The notes under the pieces: generated by a model | Seen by the model: only the letters and a program-made list of their open reading frames with translations | Told to the model about the DNA's origin: nothing | Database searches by the model: none | Part shown: piece by piece, positions 9,644 through 17,269 of the stretch | How the letters are laid out: every line of letters begins with the position of its first letter | How positions within the stretch are numbered: position 1 is the first letter of the stretch | NCBI RefSeq assembly: GCF_000473265.1 | Contig: NZ_KI421511.1 | Coordinates: forward strand, 8,220,415 to 8,284,414 | Length of the DNA stretch: 64,000 nucleotides | Direction of reading: 5' to 3' | From: Amycolatopsis thermoflava N1165 | Lineage (GTDB): Bacteria; Actinomycetota; Actinomycetes; Mycobacteriales; Pseudonocardiaceae | Translations under genes and position numbers: made by a program

Positions 9644-11257
9644 CTAGGCGGGGAGCACGTGCGTGCCCGTGCGGTCGGTGCTCAGGCACAGCGAGCAGAT
9701 CGTGCCGCCGGCCGCGCTCGCCGTCATGTCCGGGCGCTCGTAGGGCTCGCCGCACACCGCGCAGTCGTAGCGGGTGCCGCTCGGGTTGCCGTCGGCGTCC
9801 AGCAGCGGCTCGGTGATGCCGTCGTCGGTGCGGCGTAGGTAGTACCGGCCGCGGGTCAGGATCGCCACCAGCGGGGTCAGCACCACCGCGATCACCACCG
9901 CCACCAGCGGCGAATACGGCTGTATCGCGTCCCCGAACAGTCCGAAGTAGACCCCGATGGACAGGACTGACGAGGCCAGGAAGGACACCACACCGACCGG
10001 GTTGACCGCGTAGAGCATGCCGCGCCGGAACTCCGGCTGCTTCGGCGACAGCTTGAGCAGGTACTTGTTGACCCCGATGTCGGTGGCGACCGTGACGACC
10101 CAGGCCATCGCGCAGTTGGAGTAGAAGCTGAGCACGTTGTTGAGGAAGCTGAACATGTTCGCCTCCATCAGGACCAGCGCGATCGCGAGGTTGACCAGCA
10201 CGAAGACCAGGCGCCCCGGGTAGTGCTTGGTGACGCGGGTGAACGAGTTCGTCCACGCCAGCGACCCGGAGTAGGCGTTGGTGACGTTGATCTTCACCTG
10301 GCTGAGCACGACCAGCACGAGCGCCAGCGGGACGACCAGCCACGGCGGCATCATCTGCTTGAACACGCCGGTGAACTGCTCGATCGGCTCGACCGCGGCC
10401 GCCGCGCCGACGGCGTCGAGGACGTAGACGGCCATGAACACGCCGATCGCCTGCTTGACCGCGCCGAACAGCACCCAGCCGGGCCCGGCCAGCACGACCG
10501 ACGTCCACCAGGCGCGCCGGTTCTCGGCCGTGCGCGGCGGCATGAAGCGCAGGTAGTCGATCTGCTCGCCGATCTGCCCCATCAGCGACAGGCACACGCC
10601 CGCGCCGAGCATCACTGCCGCCGTGCTCAGGCCGGAACCGCCGGTGCCTTCGTGGGACAGCCAGCGCGACACCGAATCCGGGTCCTGGACGATGAGGAAC
10701 ACCAGCGGCGCGACCATCAGCAGCAGCCACAGCGGGTTGGTCCAGCTCTGCAGCTTCGCAAGCGCTTTCATGCCGTAGATCACCAGCGGGATGATGACCA
10801 AAGTGGATGCCAGGTACCCCAGCCACAGCGGCAGGCCCAGCGCGAAGCGGAGCCCCTGGGCCATGATCGAGCCCTCGGTGGCGAAGAAGATGAACGTGAA
10901 GCTGGCGAAGATGACGCTGGTAATGACCGAGCCGTAGTAGCCGAAGCCGGAGCCGCGGGTGATGAGGTCGAGGTCGATGTTGTAGCGCGCGCCGTAGTAG
11001 GCCAGCGGGAAGCCGGTGACGAAGATGACGACCGCCGCCACGCCGATCGCGAGCAGGGCGTTGCCGGTGCCGTGCGTCAGGCCGATGCCTGCGCCGATCG
11101 AGAAGTCGGCCATGTAGGCGATGCCGCCGAGCGCGGAGGCCCCGACGACCGCCGGCGTCCACCGGCGGTAGGTCCGCGGCGCGAAGCGAAGGGTGTAGTC
11201 CTCCAGGGTTTCCTTGGTGGCCTGACGCTGAACCGGTGGAGCCGTCGTCGCATCCAT
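9644..11257 (-). CDS. NCS1-family nucleobase/cation permease with C-terminal zinc ribbon
   Basis: This 537-residue permease with about 12 membrane segments belongs to the cytosine/purine/uracil/allantoin group. Membrane segments fill residues 35-475. The soluble tail from about residue 490 holds a CAVC pair and a CSLC pair, a likely zinc ribbon that classical CodB/PucI-type permeases lack. The tail is in frame with no sign of assembly error. The substrate is probably a purine, pyrimidine or hydantoin-like compound, inferred from family only. It is convergent with the LysR gene at zero spacing. Confidence 0.85.
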   Translation of the reverse strand: MDATTAPPVQRQATKETLEDYTLRFAPRTYRRWTPAVVGASALGGIAYMADFSIGAGIGLTHGTGNALLAIGVAAVVIFVTGFPLAYYGARYNIDLDLITRGSGFGYYGSVITSVIFASFTFIFFATEGSIMAQGLRFALGLPLWLGYLASTLVIIPLVIYGMKALAKLQSWTNPLWLLLMVAPLVFLIVQDPDSVSRWLSHEGTGGSGLSTAAVMLGAGVCLSLMGQIGEQIDYLRFMPPRTAENRRAWWTSVVLAGPGWVLFGAVKQAIGVFMAVYVLDAVGAAAAVEPIEQFTGVFKQMMPPWLVVPLALVLVVLSQVKINVTNAYSGSLAWTNSFTRVTKHYPGRLVFVLVNLAIALVLMEANMFSFLNNVLSFYSNCAMAWVVTVATDIGVNKYLLKLSPKQPEFRRGMLYAVNPVGVVSFLASSVLSIGVYFGLFGDAIQPYSPLVAVVIAVVLTPLVAILTRGRYYLRRTDDGITEPLLDADGNPSGTRYDCAVCGEPYERPDMTASAAGGTICSLCLSTDRTGTHVLPA

Positions 11258-11351
11258 GCCGGGCGACGCTAGGAAGCCGCTGTTGCCAACGGTTTGTCCC
11301 CCGGTGACGACCAGGTTTCCCTGTGTTACCCCGCGGTCGCGCGGGCGCTCG

Positions 11352-11406
11352 GTGGGACTCGCGCCGGGGAGTGCGGAACTCGCGGCCGCGAGCGTGGGAC
11401 TCGCGG
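11352..11406. repeat. Clustered GTGGGACTCGCG-type intergenic repeats
   Basis: Three near-copies of a (G/C)(T/G)GGGACTCGCG-like unit lie close together upstream of the permease. The copy at 11386-11405, CCGCGAGCGTGGGACTCGCG, matches exactly, in reverse orientation, bases 63851-63870 at the far end of the window. This is a dispersed intergenic element. From memory such motifs are common in Amycolatopsis, but that is not verified here. Confidence 0.7.
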
Positions 11407-11438
11407 GTGCGGGTGTTGTGCCTCTGGAGGGGGAGGGC

Positions 11439-11466
11439 CTCCGGCGCAGCCGGCGGAGCGCCGGAG
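11439..11466. terminator. Hairpin beside the IS481 remnant
   Basis: CTCCGGCGC and GCGCCGGAG form a 9-bp stem with a 10-nt loop. It lies 13 bp beyond the stop codon of the decayed transposase. G-rich and C-rich flanks extend the pairing. It can act as a terminator in either direction. Confidence 0.55.
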
Positions 11467-11479
11467 ACCCCCGCGCCCG

Positions 11480-12328
11480 CTAGCTGTAGTGCCTCGGGAG
11501 GTTGTTGACGCGGGTGTTGGGTGGTTGTCCGTTGAGGGCGGTGTGGGTGCGGTGGTGGTTGTAGTGGTGGAGGAAGTCGGGCAGTGCGGCGGTGCGCTGG
11601 TGTGAGTTGGTGAAGGGTTGGGCGTAGGTCCATTCTTCGGCGGGGTGCGGTTGAAGCGTTCGGCTTTGCCGTTGGTTGGGGTCGGTAGGCCCGGGTGAAG
11701 CGCTGGTGGGCGCCGATCTCGGCGAACGCGGCGCGGAAGGCGTGCGAGCGGCGGTAGGCCAGGGCGTTGTCGGTCATGACTCGTTCGATGGTGGGAATGC
11801 CGTGGGCGGCGAACACGGCGGCGGCGCGGCGGAGGAAGTCAGCGCAGGTGGCGGGGTTTCGTCGGGGTGGATCTCGGCGTAGGCCAGCCGGGAGTGATCG
11901 TCGAGGGCGCAGTGCACGAACTCAAACCCCACTCGGGGTGCGCGGCGGGCGGCGAATCTGCTCGCCCGTGGGACGGTCCAGCCAGGCCAACTTCGGCATT
12001 CGATACCGCACCAGGATGCGGTGCACGGTCGAGGCCGGCACGTCCAGGACCCCGGCGATCCGAGCGGGGCCGAGCCGGCGATCCTGCCGCAAGTGTAGAA
12101 CCTTGTGCTCCACCTCCGCAGACGTTCGGGTCGGGGAGGTGCGCGGGCGACTCGGGCGGTCGGCCAACTCGGACTAACCTTCCTTCCGAAACCGGCGCCA
12201 CCACTTGTGTCCGGTCGCCCGCTACTCGCCCATCTTCACCGCCACATGGCCACTGGCCGCCCCGCCGCGACACGCTCAACCAGCAACCGCCGCCCATACT
12301 CCGTCAGTCGGGCGTTACGGTGAGACAC
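11480..12328 (-). pseudogene. Decayed IS481-family transposase
   Basis: Fragments of one IS481-type transposase appear in order on this strand in changing frames. They are the N-terminal helix-turn-helix (RNARLTEYGRRLLVERVAAG, then ADRPSRPRTSPTRTSAEVE), the GPARIAGVLDVPASTVHRIL region, the DDE-core pieces FVHCALDDHSRLAYAEIHPDE and MTDNALAYRRSHAF, and the C-terminal RVNNLPRHYS before TAG at 11480-11482. Frame breaks occur near 12200-12250, 11840-11945 and 11640-11700. The remnant is about 100 bp shorter than an intact copy, so it is inactive. Terminal repeats cannot be set with confidence. Confidence 0.85.
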
Positions 12329-12388
12329 GAAGACTTCCGTTTGTGCGGGAAGGGCGTCAAGCACCTTCACCCAACACGGAAGTCTTCG
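12328..12388. repeat. Inverted repeat at the IS481 start
   Basis: CGAAGACTTCCGT (12328-12340) and ACGGAAGTCTTCG (12376-12388) are perfect 13-bp inverted arms around a 35-nt loop. The outer edge touches the transposase GTG start. It may be an element end, a nested insertion target or a promoter-region hairpin. Confidence 0.6.
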
Positions 12389-12444
12389 CCTTGATCAACC
12401 CGACACACCGACCGCACCGTCAACGCCGTCCATGATCCCCACGG

Positions 12445-13686
12445 CTAGCCCACCGACAGCCATTCGGCCGGGGAGTCCGGCACTCGCTCGGCCTCGACGG
12501 GTTCGGGCGCCGGAACCGTCGCCGGGGCAGGCAGCCGGCGGTGCAGTTCCGCGGTCCAGTGCAGCATCGCCCGCGGGCGGTCCCAGCCCGCGGCCCCGAC
12601 GAGCTTCCCGCCGCGCACGAAACCCGTCACGCCCTGCGCGAGCTGCACCGTGTCGTCCGCCAGCGCGGGCATCCCGACCATCTGCAGCCGCGCGTCGTAG
12701 AGGCTCGACCACGCCCGCGGCATCGGCGTGAACGGCTGCGCGGCCCGCCGGCCCGCCATCAGGTTCTCCGCCGCCGCGCGACCGGATTCCACCGCGTTGA
12801 GCCAGTGCTCGACCCGCCGCGGCACCTCGTCGAACCGCAGGTTGGGCCAGCACGCGACGTCCCCGGCGACCACGACGTCGTCGGCGTCGACGGCGAACAG
12901 CGTCGACTCGCACAGCACCCCGTCGTCGATCACCAGCCCGGACCCGCGCAGCCAGTCGACCGCGGGCACGCTGCCGATCGCCAGGATCACGCAACTGGCC
13001 ACGACCAGCTTGTTGTTGGTCATGTGCAGCCCGAACGCGTCCTTCGTCTCGATCCAGTGCCGCACCTCCGACCGCATCGCCAGGCTCGCGCGGTGCTTGA
13101 GCTGGATGTCGGTGACCGCCTCGGCGATGCGTGTGCCGAACCGGTGCAGCGGCGCCCGCGCGTGCCCGACCAGCGTCACGTCGCGGCCCATCTGCCGCAT
13201 GCTCGCGGCGAACTCGCACCCGATCAGCCCGCTGCCGATCACCACCGCCGGTTTGTTGCTGGCCGCCAGCGCCTTCCGCACCGCGGCCGCGTCCTCGACG
13301 GTGCGCAGCACCCGCACCCGCGGGGCGTGCCGCGGCGAACCGGGCAGGTGCCGCGGCACCACCCCGGTCGCGATGACCAGCCCGTCGTACCACAGCTCCT
13401 CGCCGCCGGGCAGGTGCACGACGCGCTGCAGCGTGTCCAGGTGCGTCGCGCGGGTGCCGAGCCGCCAGTGCGCGTCGAGGTCGGTGTAGGTCTGCAACGT
13501 CGCGTCGGACGGGCGGACCGTGCCCATCATCAACTGCTTGGACACCATCGGCCGGTGGTAGGGCTTGCGCGCCTCGTCGCCGACGATCACCAGTTCGCCG
13601 TCGAAACCCAGTTCCCGCAACCGTTCCGCGGCACGCAGCCCGGCCACGCCCGCCCCCACGATCACGATCCGGTCGCCGTCACTCAT
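12445..13686 (-). CDS. FAD-dependent NAD(P)H:ferredoxin reductase
   Basis: This 413-residue pyridine nucleotide-disulfide-type oxidoreductase has an FAD-binding GxGxxG (RIVIVGAGVAGLRAAERL) at the N-terminus, a second NAD(P) fold near residue 145 (VVIGSGLIGCEFAASM), and the FAD motif VVVAGDVACW near residue 275. This is the pattern of ferredoxin reductases that serve P450s and oxygenases. The ATG overlaps the stop of the ferredoxin gene by 8 bp. No P450 is nearby. The partners are instead a small ferredoxin and a membrane cytochrome in the same operon. Confidence 0.88.
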   Translation of the reverse strand: MSDGDRIVIVGAGVAGLRAAERLRELGFDGELVIVGDEARKPYHRPMVSKQLMMGTVRPSDATLQTYTDLDAHWRLGTRATHLDTLQRVVHLPGGEELWYDGLVIATGVVPRHLPGSPRHAPRVRVLRTVEDAAAVRKALAASNKPAVVIGSGLIGCEFAASMRQMGRDVTLVGHARAPLHRFGTRIAEAVTDIQLKHRASLAMRSEVRHWIETKDAFGLHMTNNKLVVASCVILAIGSVPAVDWLRGSGLVIDDGVLCESTLFAVDADDVVVAGDVACWPNLRFDEVPRRVEHWLNAVESGRAAAENLMAGRRAAQPFTPMPRAWSSLYDARLQMVGMPALADDTVQLAQGVTGFVRGGKLVGAAGWDRPRAMLHWTAELHRRLPAPATVPAPEPVEAERVPDSPAEWLSVG

Positions 13687-13897
13687 CGGAGATCCCCTTG
13701 ATCTGGATGGCCTGCATGGGGCAGCTGCGGGCGGCGGCGACCGCGGGCTCCCAGTCCTCTTCCGTCAGCCGGCTCCGGTACCGCAGCCGGCCGTTGCGCT
13801 CCAGTTCGAACAGTCCCGGCGCCTCCCACTGGCAGGTGCCGAACAACTCGCACCGCTCGTTGTTCACGCTCAGACGTGGTCCCTTGCGCAGCTTCAC
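13679..13897 (-). CDS. Small [3Fe-4S]-type ferredoxin
   Basis: This 72-residue ferredoxin has three cluster cysteines in the pattern CELFGTC followed near the C-terminus by CPM. The cysteine-x5-cysteine spacing is that of single-cluster [3Fe-4S] (or convertible [4Fe-4S]) ferredoxins of actinomycetes. The GTG start at 13897 overlaps the stop of the cytochrome gene (GTGA), and the stop overlaps the start of the reductase gene. It is too small to be anything but an electron carrier between these two proteins. Confidence 0.9.
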   Translation of the reverse strand: MKLRKGPRLSVNNERCELFGTCQWEAPGLFELERNGRLRYRSRLTEEDWEPAVAAARSCPMQAIQIKGISDE

Positions 13898-14484
13898 ACC
13901 AGCTCCTCGACCAGCCCGATGCGCTCCAGGACCCGCGTCGGCAGGAACCGCAGCACGGCCAGCGTCACCGCGGGCACCAGCAGCGTGATCCCGCCGAGCC
14001 ACAGCAGCGCGAGGTGCCCGTTGGCGATCGCGCCGAAGAACGAGTGCAGCGCGGTCAGCGCGACCGCCGGGTAGGCCAGCCGGTGCACCCACAGCCAGCG
14101 GCGGTAGGCGGTGTAGCGCTGCAGGCCCGCGGTGAGCGCGACGGCGAGCATCAGCTCGATGCCGATGATGCCGAAGCTGTGCCGCGCCAGCCCGTTCAGC
14201 GGCACAGTCAGCTGCACCACGGTGAACGCGCCGCTGGTCAGGAACAGGAACGACAGGGCGTGGATCGCGCCGAAGGCCAGTGTCAGCGTGGCCAGCGCGA
14301 TGTGCCCGCTGCGCAGCGCTTTCCGGCCGGTGATGTTGCGGACCCAGCCGGTCGCGGTCAGCACGCCCCAGCACAGGGTCAGGCACATGAACGCGTACGC
14401 CAGCCGCGCGGAGAAGGCCGCGACACCGCGCAAACCGGTGTCGGCCGTCTGCTGCGCGAGCGGCATCAGGGACTCGAGTGTCAC
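13894..14484 (-). CDS. Ferric reductase-like membrane cytochrome b
   Basis: This 196-residue membrane protein with five or six segments matches the ferric reductase-like transmembrane domain. Two pairs of histidines lie 13-14 residues apart in different helices (GHIALATLTLAFGAIH, and HRLAYPAVALTALH), the layout expected for two b haems stacked across the membrane. No flavin/NAD domain is fused to it; instead a ferredoxin and reductase follow in the operon. The GTG start overlaps the stop of DUF4142. I infer electron transfer from cytosolic NAD(P)H towards the outside. Confidence 0.8.
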   Translation of the reverse strand: MTLESLMPLAQQTADTGLRGVAAFSARLAYAFMCLTLCWGVLTATGWVRNITGRKALRSGHIALATLTLAFGAIHALSFLFLTSGAFTVVQLTVPLNGLARHSFGIIGIELMLAVALTAGLQRYTAYRRWLWVHRLAYPAVALTALHSFFGAIANGHLALLWLGGITLLVPAVTLAVLRFLPTRVLERIGLVEELV

Positions 14485-15191
14485 GTCTTGTCTCCAGCTT
14501 TCAGTCGTCTGGCGGGGTGGCGGATCAGCCACAGCACGAGCACCGTCGCTCCGCACAGCAGCGCGCCCAGCACAACGGTGGTGATGACGTCGGTGGCCGC
14601 CAGGTCGAGGGCCGCGCCGGCGGAGGCGGACACCGTGCCGGACTGCGGCTGGGGCAGCTGCGTGTAGTCGACGAGGCCGGTGCTCTCCAGCAGCGTGATG
14701 TGCCGGAGCACCACCTGGTTCGCGGCGGCGGCGAACGCGCGGATCTCGTCGTCGCGGGTGTTCGCACGCACCTGCGCGATCACGCCGAACACCACGCCGT
14801 GCGCCGCGCGCAGGCGGTTGGCGAAGACCCGCTCGAAGTCGGCGGCCGTCGGCGCGTCGCGCATCTCCACCAGCCACCGCTGCTGGTCGGCCGTCGGCTG
14901 GTCGGGCAGGGTCACCCCGCGCCGCCGGGCCAGGTCGCGCACCTGCACGTCGAGCCGCCCGTGGTCGACCATCAGCGTCATGCCGACGTCCTTGACGTGC
15001 TCGTCGCGGGCGCGGGTGCGGGCCCAGTCACCCGCGGGCATCTCCCACAGCCCGGCCTGCCGGACGCGGATCAGCAAATCGCGATCGGCGGCGCTCAATT
15101 CGGTCTGCGCGGTCACATTCCGTGGTACGGCCAATTGGACGAACAACAGGACCATCAGCATGGTCAGGAATCGTCTAGAGGCCGAACGCAT
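14481..15191 (-). CDS. DUF4142 secreted/membrane-anchored protein
   Basis: This 236-residue protein has an N-terminal signal segment (residues 1-28), a helical DUF4142 domain with histidine and acidic residues (about 30-170), and a C-terminal membrane segment followed by positive residues. DUF4142 proteins are periplasmic or cell-wall helical bundles of unknown role, sometimes ferritin-like. Its start overlaps the end of the lipoprotein gene by 17 bp, and its stop overlaps the cytochrome start. The context suggests an envelope redox or metal role, which is inference. Confidence 0.8.
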   Translation of the reverse strand: MRSASRRFLTMLMVLLFVQLAVPRNVTAQTELSAADRDLLIRVRQAGLWEMPAGDWARTRARDEHVKDVGMTLMVDHGRLDVQVRDLARRRGVTLPDQPTADQQRWLVEMRDAPTAADFERVFANRLRAAHGVVFGVIAQVRANTRDDEIRAFAAAANQVVLRHITLLESTGLVDYTQLPQPQSGTVSASAGAALDLAATDVITTVVLGALLCGATVLVLWLIRHPARRLKAGDKT

Positions 15192-15690
15192 CAGTTCGTC
15201 CCGGATCGCTCGCGGCCTGCACTTTGTTCCCGTCCGGGCTGACCGGGAACCACGCGTCGCCGGATCCCAGCCCGCCGGTTTCGCCGGGCATTTCGTCGGG
15301 ACGGTAGCGGTACAGCGGGTGCCCGGCGAGCGTCACCTGGTCCGTGCCGTCGGCCCGGGTGACGGACCCGACGAGCGCCGGGTCGATGCCGCGCAGCTGC
15401 TGCGCCGCGGTCGCGGGCACGGGCTGCCACGTCCGGGTGCACGCGCTGTCACACGCGGACCGCGGCGGGGCGGTGGTGTCCTTGTCGTAGCGGTACAAGG
15501 TGAATCCCGCGCCGTCGACCACGATGCGGCCGAGGTCGAAGGCGCGCACGGCGTTGAGCGCCGGCGCGGCCTCCGCCGCGGGAACGGACTGGGGCGGCAG
15601 CGGCGCGGGGGAGCCGGTGTCGCACGCGGTGATCACCGCGAGGACCACGCAACCGGTGGTCAGTGGTGTCAGCGCAGGGGATCGGGGCAC
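15175..15690 (-). CDS. PF03640 secreted-repeat lipoprotein
   Basis: This 171-residue lipoprotein has a signal peptide ending in the lipobox VITAC near residue 23. It carries one PF03640 (COG4315) domain with the family marks FTLYRYDKD, CTRTWQPV and GHPLYRY. It is the first gene of the operon that continues through DUF4142, cytochrome, ferredoxin and reductase. An ECF-type promoter (GAAC-N17-CGTA on this strand, 15797 down to 15773) lies 83 bp upstream of the GTG start. The family's function is not known. Confidence 0.85.
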   Translation of the reverse strand: MPRSPALTPLTTGCVVLAVITACDTGSPAPLPPQSVPAAEAAPALNAVRAFDLGRIVVDGAGFTLYRYDKDTTAPPRSACDSACTRTWQPVPATAAQQLRGIDPALVGSVTRADGTDQVTLAGHPLYRYRPDEMPGETGGLGSGDAWFPVSPDGNKVQAASDPGRTDAFGL

Positions 15691-15772
15691 GTCGGGACGC
15701 CTTCCTGGAATCCACAGTGGACGGAAAAGGTCCGGGTCGCGGGGGATCGGCCCGGGAACTGTCAGCGGGGTA

Positions 15773-15797
15773 TACGACGGCGGCGCGGAAGCGGTTC
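15773..15797 (-). promoter_or_regulatory. ECF-type promoter of the lipoprotein-reductase operon
   Basis: On the minus strand TTTGAAC is followed 17 nt later by CGTATA. The same GAAC-N17-CGT(A/G) spacing occurs at 17146-17170 and 18689-18713, in front of the DUF1996 and second lipoprotein genes. A shared ECF sigma factor is the simplest explanation, and one is encoded next door. Confidence 0.65.
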
Positions 15798-15851
15798 AAA
15801 GAATTTTTCCGCGAATTTCGCACTGGACTCCGCGACCGGAATACCGCAAAG

Positions 15852-16412
15852 ATGTCCGCCGTGGGACGCCACAGCCGAATTCTCCGCACCGTGGTCGAGC
15901 CGGTGCCCGACCCGGGCCAGGACGACGACCTGGCCACCGCCCTCTACCGGGAGTTCGGCCGCCCCCTGCTCGCGTTCGTGATCACCCTGACCGGGGGTGA
16001 CCGCCTGTGGGCCGAGGACGTCGTGCAGGAGACCCTGATCAGGGCCTGGCGCAACGCCGACAAGCTCGACCGGGAGCCGGAGATGCTGCGGGCGTGGCTG
16101 CACACCGTGGCCCGCCGCATCGTCATCGACGGCTGGCGCAGCCGCCGTGCGCGGCCCCAGGAGGTCGAGGAGCCCGACGCGAACTCCGTCGGGGTGCCGG
16201 ACGAATCGGACCGGACCCTGGCCGCGATGATGCTGTACGAAGCACTGCAGACCCTGTCCGCGGAGCACCGGGAGGCGGTCCTGCAGACCTACGTCCACGG
16301 CCGCACGGTCAACGAGGCGGCCGAGAGGCTCGGGGTGCCACCGGGGACCGTGAAGTCCCGGATCTACCACGCGGTGCGCGCGCTGCGCCGCTCGTTGCGG
16401 GAGCGGGGGTGA
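15852..16412 (+). CDS. ECF RNA polymerase sigma factor
   Basis: This 186-residue sigma-70 family factor has region 2 (YREFGRPLLAFVITLTG, then AEDVVQETLIRAWRNA, about residues 25-70) and region 4 (LSAEHREAVLQTYVHGRTVN, then AAERLGVPPGTVKSRIY, about 135-180). The ATG at 15852 is preferred. The upstream in-frame extension to 15663 would overlap the divergent lipoprotein start and has no domain. The stop overlaps the anti-sigma start (GTGA). It probably recognises the three GAAC-N17-CGT promoters nearby. Confidence 0.92.
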   Translation: MSAVGRHSRILRTVVEPVPDPGQDDDLATALYREFGRPLLAFVITLTGGDRLWAEDVVQETLIRAWRNADKLDREPEMLRAWLHTVARRIVIDGWRSRRARPQEVEEPDANSVGVPDESDRTLAAMMLYEALQTLSAEHREAVLQTYVHGRTVNEAAERLGVPPGTVKSRIYHAVRALRRSLRERG

Positions 16413-17104
16413 GCGGCGTGGGCAAGCCGGCGCACACCGACATCGCCGCGTACGTCCTCGGCGTGCTCGACGACGCCGACAACGCGGCGTTCGAGGCGCA
16501 TCTGCTGGACTGCCCGAACTGCCAGCTCGACCTCCTGGAGATGCACGAGCTGCCGGACCTGCTCGACGAGATCCGCCGCTACTGGCCGGAACCGCCGGTT
16601 CCCGCGCCGCGGGTGCTGGCGCCGATGCTCGACGAGGTCGCCGCGATCCGCCGTCGCCGGACCCTGGTGCGCCGGGTGCTGGCCGTCGCGGCCATGCTGC
16701 TGATCATCGCCGGGCCGCTGGTGACACTGGCCGTCGTCCCGTCGCAGGCCCCGGCGCCGGTCGCGGCCGTCACGCCACCACCGCCGGCACCGTCCTCGCC
16801 GGGCGCGAGCCGGTTCACCGGCAGCGAGACCGGCCAGGCGCTGCGCACCGAGGTGCTGGTGATGCCGACCAGTTGGGGCGCGGCGGTCCGGCTCGACCTC
16901 TCCGGGGTCGCCGGCCCGCTGCGCTGCCACCTCGTCGCCGTCGACTGGAGCGGGCACGAGGAGACCGTCGCGAGCTGGACGGTGCCCGCCGGCGCCGTGG
17001 ACCCGCTGCTCATCTCCGGGGGCACCGCGTTCGGTCCAGGGGACATCGAGAAGTTCCAGATCCGCACCGAGTCCGGCGCGGTGCTCGCCAGCATCGAGCG
17101 CTGA
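16409..17104 (+). CDS. Anti-sigma factor with cytosolic zinc-finger-like domain
   Basis: This 231-residue single-span membrane protein has an N-terminal zf-HC2-like domain (HTDIAAYVLGVLDDADNAAF, then CPNCQLDL), a membrane segment near residues 95-115, a proline-rich linker and an extracytoplasmic domain. The usual Hx3CxxC arrangement is present in reduced form (EAHLLDCPNC). It is translationally coupled to the sigma gene and is expected to hold that factor inactive until an envelope signal arrives. A closely similar pair lies at 19658-20880. Confidence 0.88.
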   Translation: MSGVGKPAHTDIAAYVLGVLDDADNAAFEAHLLDCPNCQLDLLEMHELPDLLDEIRRYWPEPPVPAPRVLAPMLDEVAAIRRRRTLVRRVLAVAAMLLIIAGPLVTLAVVPSQAPAPVAAVTPPPPAPSSPGASRFTGSETGQALRTEVLVMPTSWGAAVRLDLSGVAGPLRCHLVAVDWSGHEETVASWTVPAGAVDPLLISGGTAFGPGDIEKFQIRTESGAVLASIER

Positions 17105-17145
17105 CCAGTAGTTATAACGGCGCGATAACGCGCGGATCGCGTTTT

Positions 17146-17170
17146 GAACTCGGCGGGCGCGACGTACGTA
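17146..17170 (+). promoter_or_regulatory. ECF-type promoter and leader hairpin of the DUF1996 gene
   Basis: TTTTGAAC is followed by exactly 17 nt and CGTA. The start codon lies 100 bp downstream. The leader also contains CCCGGCG (17223-17229) and CGCCGGG (17241-17247), which can form a hairpin just before the GAGGTG ribosome-binding site at 17255. Confidence 0.65.
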
Positions 17171-17269
17171 TCCCCCTGTGACGGGCTCGGGGGAGCCGTT
17201 TCGTCCCAATCCCACGCCACAACCCGGCGCGCGCGTGCGCCGCCGGGCTGATTCGAGGTGAGCACATCC

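Noticed and set aside
13679..13897. Ferredoxin and reductase as partners of a cytochrome P450
   Set aside because: No P450 gene is in the window. The coupled neighbour is a ferric reductase-like cytochrome.
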